This document shows, piece by piece, positions 59,829 through 64,000 of a stretch of DNA of 64,000 nt. The notes under the pieces were generated by a model. The model saw nothing but the letters and a program-made list of their open reading frames with translations. It made no database searches and was not told the origin of the DNA. Both the position numbers and the translations under genes were made by a program. The stretch comes from Nocardia iowensis. GTDB taxonomy: Bacteria > Actinomycetota > Actinomycetes > Mycobacteriales > Mycobacteriaceae. Within the stretch, counting starts at the first letter, position 1. Every line of letters begins with the position of its first letter. Location: NCBI RefSeq assembly GCF_019222765.1, contig NZ_CP078145.1, positions 8,308,001 to 8,372,000 of the forward strand, written 5' to 3'.

Positions 59829-60533
59829 TCAGTGCTTCATCAGTTCCGATACGGTGACGAATTGGTAACCCGCGGAACGAAGTTCACTGACGATGCGGGG
59901 AATGGCGGCTAGCGCGGCATCGGCGTATTGATGCATGACGTGGAGCAGGATGATCGAACCGGGGCGGACCTTGCCGACCGTATCCGCGACGAGCCGGTCG
60001 GTGCTCGGCTTTCCGCCGGAGTCGGGTTCGACGTCCCAGGTCACCGTGGTGCGGTCATGGTCGGACAGGTATTTCGGGAGCGACCAGAGCTTCTTGCCAT
60101 TGGGCGGGCGGAAGGTAACCGGGCCCTGGTAGCCGGTTTTCGCGATTTCGGCATCGGTGCGTTCGACCTCGTCCCGAACCGTGTCGGCGGAGACCAAGAC
60201 CATCCGGCGGTGGTTGTAGGTGTGGTTGCCGATCTCGTGACCGGCCTGGGCGATCGCCCTACCGTGCGCCGGATGGGCGGCGAGATCACGCCCGTTCAGA
60301 TAGAACGTGGCCGGAACCTGGCTGTCCGCAAGCGTTTTCAGCACCTCGGGCGCCTTGTCCGTCGGCCCGTCGTCCAGCGTCAGCGCGACCACCTTGTCAC
60401 TGGTGTCCACCCGATCCACCAGCCGCCCCGCCAACTGGTACGTCCGGGAATTCATCAGGTAATACCCGCCGACCCCCAACGCCAGCACTATCACCAGCAC
60501 CAGTGCCCCGCCGATAAGCCACTTTCGCATCAC
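59829..60533 (-). CDS. Membrane-anchored polysaccharide deacetylase (NodB domain)
   Basis: A 234-residue protein: an N-terminal helix (WLIGGALVLVIVLALGVGGYY) anchors a NodB domain. The motifs are LTLDDGPT (Asp54, Asp55), GNHTYNH (metal His104 and His108), TFRPPNGK and IILLHVMHQ. It probably deacetylates peptidoglycan or another wall glycan outside the membrane. It is convergent with the PPOX gene with no gap. Unlike the PuuE protein in this window it has a signal/anchor and canonical motifs. Confidence 0.9.
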   Translation of the reverse strand: MMRKWLIGGALVLVIVLALGVGGYYLMNSRTYQLAGRLVDRVDTSDKVVALTLDDGPTDKAPEVLKTLADSQVPATFYLNGRDLAAHPAHGRAIAQAGHEIGNHTYNHRRMVLVSADTVRDEVERTDAEIAKTGYQGPVTFRPPNGKKLWSLPKYLSDHDRTTVTWDVEPDSGGKPSTDRLVADTVGKVRPGSIILLHVMHQYADAALAAIPRIVSELRSAGYQFVTVSELMKH

Positions 60534-60593
60534 TGCTGTCTAGCAGACCGGCCTGGCGGACGCGACTTATCGAGGCCTGCTACCGAACGAAAA

Positions 60594-60631
60594 ACGGTGG
60601 CGCCCGGACCTTTCGGCCCGAACACCACCGT
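60594..60631 (-). terminator. Intrinsic terminator of lpd
   Basis: ACGGTGG (60594-60600) pairs with CCACCGT (60625-60631), with further GGCCC pairing in the loop. On the minus strand the stem is followed by a run of five T. It lies about 20 nt after the lpd stop. Confidence 0.8.
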
Positions 60632-60651
60632 CGTCGAAACCCGGCGCCGGA

Positions 60652-62055
60652 TCAGAAGTTGATCATGTGCCCGGCGAGGCCGTGGAAGGCTTCCTGGAGG
60701 GCTTCGCTGAGGGTCGGGTGGGTGTGCACGTTGCGGGTGAGCTCGTTGACGGTGAGGTCCCACTTCTGCGCCAGGGTCAGCTCGGGCAGCAGCTCCGAGA
60801 CGTCCGGGCCGATGAGGTGGCCGCCGAGCAGTTCGCCGTACTTGGCGTCGGCGACCAGCTTGACGAAACCGGTCGGGTCGCCGAGGCCGTGCGCCTTGCC
60901 GTTGGCGGTGAACGGGAAGGTCGCGACCTTCACGTCGTAGCCCTCGTCGCGCGCCTGCTGCTCGGTCAGGCCGAAGCTGGCGACCTGCGGCTGACAGAAG
61001 GTGGCGCGCGGCATCATCCGGTAGTCGCCGAGGGTGACGGTCTCCGCACCCGCGATGGTCTCGGCGGCGACCACACCCTGCGCCTCCGCCACGTGGGCGA
61101 GCTGCAGTTTCGCGGTCACATCGCCGATGGCGTAGATGTGCGGAACATTGGTGCGCATGTAGTCGTCGATCGCGATGGCGCCGCGATCGGTGAGCTGGAC
61201 ACCCGCCGCGTCGAGGCCGTAGCCCTCGACCCGGGGCGCGAAGCCGACGGCCTGCAGCACCTTGTCGACGGTGACCGTCTCCACGTTGCCGGACTTGTTG
61301 TCCTTGATCGAGACGGTGACCTTCGAGCCGTCGTCATCGATGGACTGCACCGCCGCACCGGTGGTGATGGTGATGCCGAGCTTCTTGTACTGCTTGGTGA
61401 TCTCCTTGGAGACGTCGGCGTCCTCGTTTGGCAGCGCGCGGTCCAGGAACTCCACGATGCGCACGTCGACGCCGTAGTTCTTCAGGACGTAACCGAACTC
61501 CATGCCGATCGCGCCCGCGCCGACGATGAGGATCGAGCCGGGCAGGTCGCGGGTGAGGATCTGCTCCTCGTAGGTGACCACGTTGGCGCTCAGCTCGGTG
61601 CCGGGCAGCAGTTTGGTGACGGTGCCCGCGGCGATGATCGCGTTGTCGAACGTGATGGACTCGGTGCCGCCCTTGGTCAGCTCGACCGAGAGGGTGTTCG
61701 CGTCGGTGAAGGAGCCCTTGCCGTCGAACTCGTCGATCTTGTTCTTCTTCATCAGGAAGTGGACGCCCTTGACCCGGCCGTCCGCCACCTTCCGGCTGCG
61801 GTCGAACGCCACACCGAAGTCGAAGTTCACCTCGCCCGAGATCCCGAAGGTCCTGGCTTCCTTGGTGAAGATGTGGGCCAGCTCAGCGTTACGCAGCAAC
61901 GCCTTGGAAGGGATGCAGCCGACGTTCAGGCACACACCGCCCCAGTACTTTTGCTCGACGATCGCGGTACGGAGGCCTAACTGTGCCGCACGGATGGCGG
62001 CGACGTAACCGCCAGGACCGGCACCGAGAACGACAACGTCGTAATGGGAAGTCAC
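60652..62055 (-). CDS. lpd: Dihydrolipoyl dehydrogenase (E3)
   Basis: Reoxidises dihydrolipoamide for pyruvate/2-oxo acid dehydrogenases and, in mycobacteria, the peroxynitrite reductase system. The 467-residue protein has FAD loop [12 protein letters not shown], the redox disulphide GGVCLNVGC (Cys42 and Cys47), NAD loop [28 protein letters not shown] and the C-terminal HTHPTLSEA with the active His. GTG 62055 gives the family start. It is single, with a T-tailed terminator. Confidence 0.96.
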   Translation of the reverse strand: MTSHYDVVVLGAGPGGYVAAIRAAQLGLRTAIVEQKYWGGVCLNVGCIPSKALLRNAELAHIFTKEARTFGISGEVNFDFGVAFDRSRKVADGRVKGVHFLMKKNKIDEFDGKGSFTDANTLSVELTKGGTESITFDNAIIAAGTVTKLLPGTELSANVVTYEEQILTRDLPGSILIVGAGAIGMEFGYVLKNYGVDVRIVEFLDRALPNEDADVSKEITKQYKKLGITITTGAAVQSIDDDGSKVTVSIKDNKSGNVETVTVDKVLQAVGFAPRVEGYGLDAAGVQLTDRGAIAIDDYMRTNVPHIYAIGDVTAKLQLAHVAEAQGVVAAETIAGAETVTLGDYRMMPRATFCQPQVASFGLTEQQARDEGYDVKVATFPFTANGKAHGLGDPTGFVKLVADAKYGELLGGHLIGPDVSELLPELTLAQKWDLTVNELTRNVHTHPTLSEALQEAFHGLAGHMINF

Positions 62056-62199
62056 GACACCGAGCCTAACTCTGTCGCCACGAGTTGGCTCACCGGTCCC
62101 CCACAACACTGAGCCGTGGGCCACAGCTGGCCGGAAGTTCGGTGTTCGCGATGCGGACGGAGTAAGGAACCGGACATTTCGACTCGCTACTGTTGGCCG

Positions 62200-63300
62200 G
62201 TGGTGCAGAGTCGATCGGCGATCCGAGAGGAACGCCCAACGCACCGATCGACGTCGGCCGCCGGGTTCGGCCAGCCGCCGCCCGCGCTGCCCGTGTCCCC
62301 CATCGACGGCACCGCCTCGACACATCTGATCCGGTTGGTCCGCGACACCGCCCGGCGAGCCGGGGTCGGTGACGACCAGCTCGCGACAATTCCCGGCACC
62401 GACGACACGATCCTGTCCGGGGAGCTCAATCGCATACCGCTGAGCTCGCTGGTGCGGCTGTGGGAATTGCTGGCGCGAATCAGGCCGGAGCCAGGCGCTG
62501 GGCTCGCCGTGGTCGATGCCGCACCGCTCGGGACCCTCACCACCTGGGACTATCTCGTCACGAACGGGCCGACACTGGCCGATGCCTTACGGACCGCACA
62601 GCCGTACCACCGGCTGGTGACCGCGGCAGCCGAAGGTTTCGACCTCAGCGGCGACGGCGACCTCACCGTCGGTTTCCGCACCACCGCCGGTGACCCGGCG
62701 GTCGCGGCGGTGATCAACGAGTACGTGCTCGCCTACTACCTGCGGCGCGCCCGCGAAGCGACCGGCCGCCACGTGATTCCGGCCCGCGTCGCCTTCAGTC
62801 GCGCGGCACCGGGCAACCACGATGTCCTGCTCGACGCCTTCGGCACCGACCGCATCGAATTCGACGCCCCTGCCGACACCATCACCTTCACCGCCGCGGA
62901 CGCCACCGCCGCACTCCCCCGTGCCGACCCGATGCTCGCCGACCTCCTCCGCAGCCACGCCGACCTGGTCCTGGCCACGGCCCGCCCGATCCCCGGCCCG
63001 CTGGAGGCCTTCCGCATCGCCCTGGCCGCCGCACTCGCCGCGGGCGACCCCTCGTTGGCGACCGTCGCCCATCGATTGGCCGTCAGCCCACGCACCCTGC
63101 AACGCCAGTTGGCCGAACACGGCACCAGTTGGCGCACCGAGTTCGACCTGGTCCGCTACGAGCAAGCCAAAACCCTGCTCGCCGAAGGACATCTGACCAC
63201 CTCCGCCATCGCGGCCCGCCTGGGCTTCACCGACGACCGCGCCCTCCGCAAAGCCTTCCGACGATGGAGCGGCACGTCACCGTCCGCCATCAGGACATAG
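62200..63300 (+). CDS. AraC-family regulator with arabinose-binding-like N-terminal domain
   Basis: About 366 residues. The N-terminal ligand domain (PF12625 type) reads [20 protein letters not shown] and [20 protein letters not shown]. The C-terminal double helix-turn-helix reads [20 protein letters not shown] and [25 protein letters not shown]. The start is doubtful: GTG 62200 lies 7 nt after a TACTGT box (62187-62192), which fits a leaderless message, while GTG 62293 is nearer the domain border. Target unknown; the MDR gene downstream is a candidate. Confidence 0.83.
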   Translation: MVQSRSAIREERPTHRSTSAAGFGQPPPALPVSPIDGTASTHLIRLVRDTARRAGVGDDQLATIPGTDDTILSGELNRIPLSSLVRLWELLARIRPEPGAGLAVVDAAPLGTLTTWDYLVTNGPTLADALRTAQPYHRLVTAAAEGFDLSGDGDLTVGFRTTAGDPAVAAVINEYVLAYYLRRAREATGRHVIPARVAFSRAAPGNHDVLLDAFGTDRIEFDAPADTITFTAADATAALPRADPMLADLLRSHADLVLATARPIPGPLEAFRIALAAALAAGDPSLATVAHRLAVSPRTLQRQLAEHGTSWRTEFDLVRYEQAKTLLAEGHLTTSAIAARLGFTDDRALRKAFRRWSGTSPSAIRT

Positions 63301-63555
63301 TCTCCGGCAACGAACGGGCCATGGCTGCGGCAACCATCGAAACCGCCCCCTCGCACCGTCGGTCGTCACCGAACGGGACGTGGCGGAGGAAACGTCGAAA
63401 AGGTTCTCCGAGGTGTCCCGTTCGGGCGCGACGAGATCGTGTCGTGTTCGGACCGGAGGGTGGCGTCGCGGGACCTGGGGGTTGGGGCGGGCGGCTCATA
63501 GCGTTCTCAGTACCGGATCGGATGGGTTCGGCAAGAGCGAATAAGGGGCAGAGCG

Positions 63556-64000
63556 ATGAGCATCCAGACCACTCAGGCATCGGTTACCGGCGACGCGAAC
63601 GGCACGTTGCCGCGGACCTCGCGGGAGATCCAGTTGGCCGCGCGACCGGACGGCGCGCCGACGGCGCAGCACTTCGCGTTGGTGGAGCGGCCGATCGAGG
63701 AGCTGGCCGAGGGACAGGTACTGGTGCGCAACACCTGGATGTCGGTGGATCCCTACATGCGGGGACGGATGGATGATCGTCCGTCCTATATCGCACCGTT
63801 CGAGTTGGGTGCGGCGCTGGAGGGTTCGGCGGTCGGCGAGGTGATCGCCTCGGAGGCGGCGGGCATCACGGTCGGCAGCACGGTGTCGCACTTCGCGGGT
63901 TGGCGGGAGTACGCGGTGCTCGACGCGGCAGCGGTGACCCCCATCGACACCTCGCTCGCCGCGGCGCATCACTACCTCGGCGCACTCGGCACCACCGGCC
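63556..64000 (+). CDS. NADP-dependent medium-chain oxidoreductase, N-terminal part (runs off the window)
   Basis: A zinc-free MDR enzyme of the leukotriene-B4-dehydrogenase/CurA/YncB type. The N-terminal GroES-like domain has VRNTWMSVDPYMRGRMDD and LGAALEGSAVGEVIAS, and the frame reaches AAHHYLGALGTTG before the nucleotide domain is cut. ATG 63556 follows AAGGGG. It would reduce conjugated carbon-carbon double bonds (enones, quinones). The gap 63301-63555 shows no gene. Confidence 0.85.
   Translation, partial: MSIQTTQASVTGDANGTLPRTSREIQLAARPDGAPTAQHFALVERPIEELAEGQVLVRNTWMSVDPYMRGRMDDRPSYIAPFELGAALEGSAVGEVIASEAAGITVGSTVSHFAGWREYAVLDAAAVTPIDTSLAAAHHYLGALGTTG

Overview
The window is high-GC actinobacterial DNA. 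It most resembles Nocardia or a close mycolic-acid-producing relative. Several proteins match Mycobacterium tuberculosis families almost end to end (FadB2, isocitrate lyase, RamB, FadE5, LigB, the DUF3349/PitA group, Lpd). Codons end mostly in G or C, GTG starts are frequent, and genes are often joined by ATGA or GTGA overlaps. I see no tRNA, rRNA, CRISPR array, transposase or phage gene. The first gene (fadB2) and the last (an MDR oxidoreductase) run off the window.

Layout. (1) 0-3.8 kb: fadB2 and the glyoxylate-shunt gene aceA, whose long leader carries RamB-like TTTGC/GCAAA words; then a secreted LIP-family lipase and a tiny secreted protein. (2) 3.9-21.8 kb: a purine-catabolism island with xanthine dehydrogenase (an unusual fusion of iron-sulphur and molybdenum subunits plus a FAD subunit), 8-oxoguanine deaminase, urate oxidase, hydroxyisourate hydrolase, OHCU decarboxylase, PuuE-type allantoinase, allantoicase, a DUF6986 aldolase-like protein and two molybdenum-cofactor maturation proteins. 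It is interrupted at 11.4-16.9 kb by an isoleucine-dioxygenase-like gene coupled to an odd M20 amidohydrolase, and by a large HTH/NB-ARC/TPR protein with a divergent small protein. (3) 21.9-26.1 kb: PnuC transporter, a P450-TetR pair with a palindromic operator, a small acidic protein and a DeoR regulator. (4) 26.2-32.5 kb: an esterase/lipid block (CocE-like hydrolase, acyl-CoA synthetase, TetR regulator, secreted lipase). Three of its promoters share one 30-bp motif.

(5) 32.5-40.7 kb: amino-sugar uptake and breakdown. A sugar ABC transporter without its own ATPase faces a SIS-ROK-NagA-PfkB-class II aldolase series. The order of reactions fits N-acetylgalactosamine through tagatose phosphates, or N-acetylglucosamine through fructose phosphates. 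(6) 40.7-43.5 kb: DUF397/XRE-DUF5753 pair with a divergent small protein, a possible Trp-rich microprotein and a DUF4254 protein. (7) 43.5-48.8 kb: DUF3349 pair, membrane protein and phosphate transporter PitA (the same order as Rv0543c-Rv0545c), a third secreted lipase and DNA ligase LigB. (8) 48.8-62 kb: RamB, an MFS/TetR pair, FadE5, a NERD-domain protein, a CMD protein, a TetR/glyoxalase pair, a QorB/HxlR redox pair, a PPOX enzyme, a polysaccharide deacetylase and Lpd. The window ends with an AraC regulator and the MDR enzyme.

In M. tuberculosis lpd, ramB, icl1 and fadB2 lie within a few kilobases. Here they keep that order but are spread over about 62 kb, with catabolic modules between them. 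The genes jointly suggest a soil or opportunist lifestyle that uses purines, lipids/esters and amino sugars.
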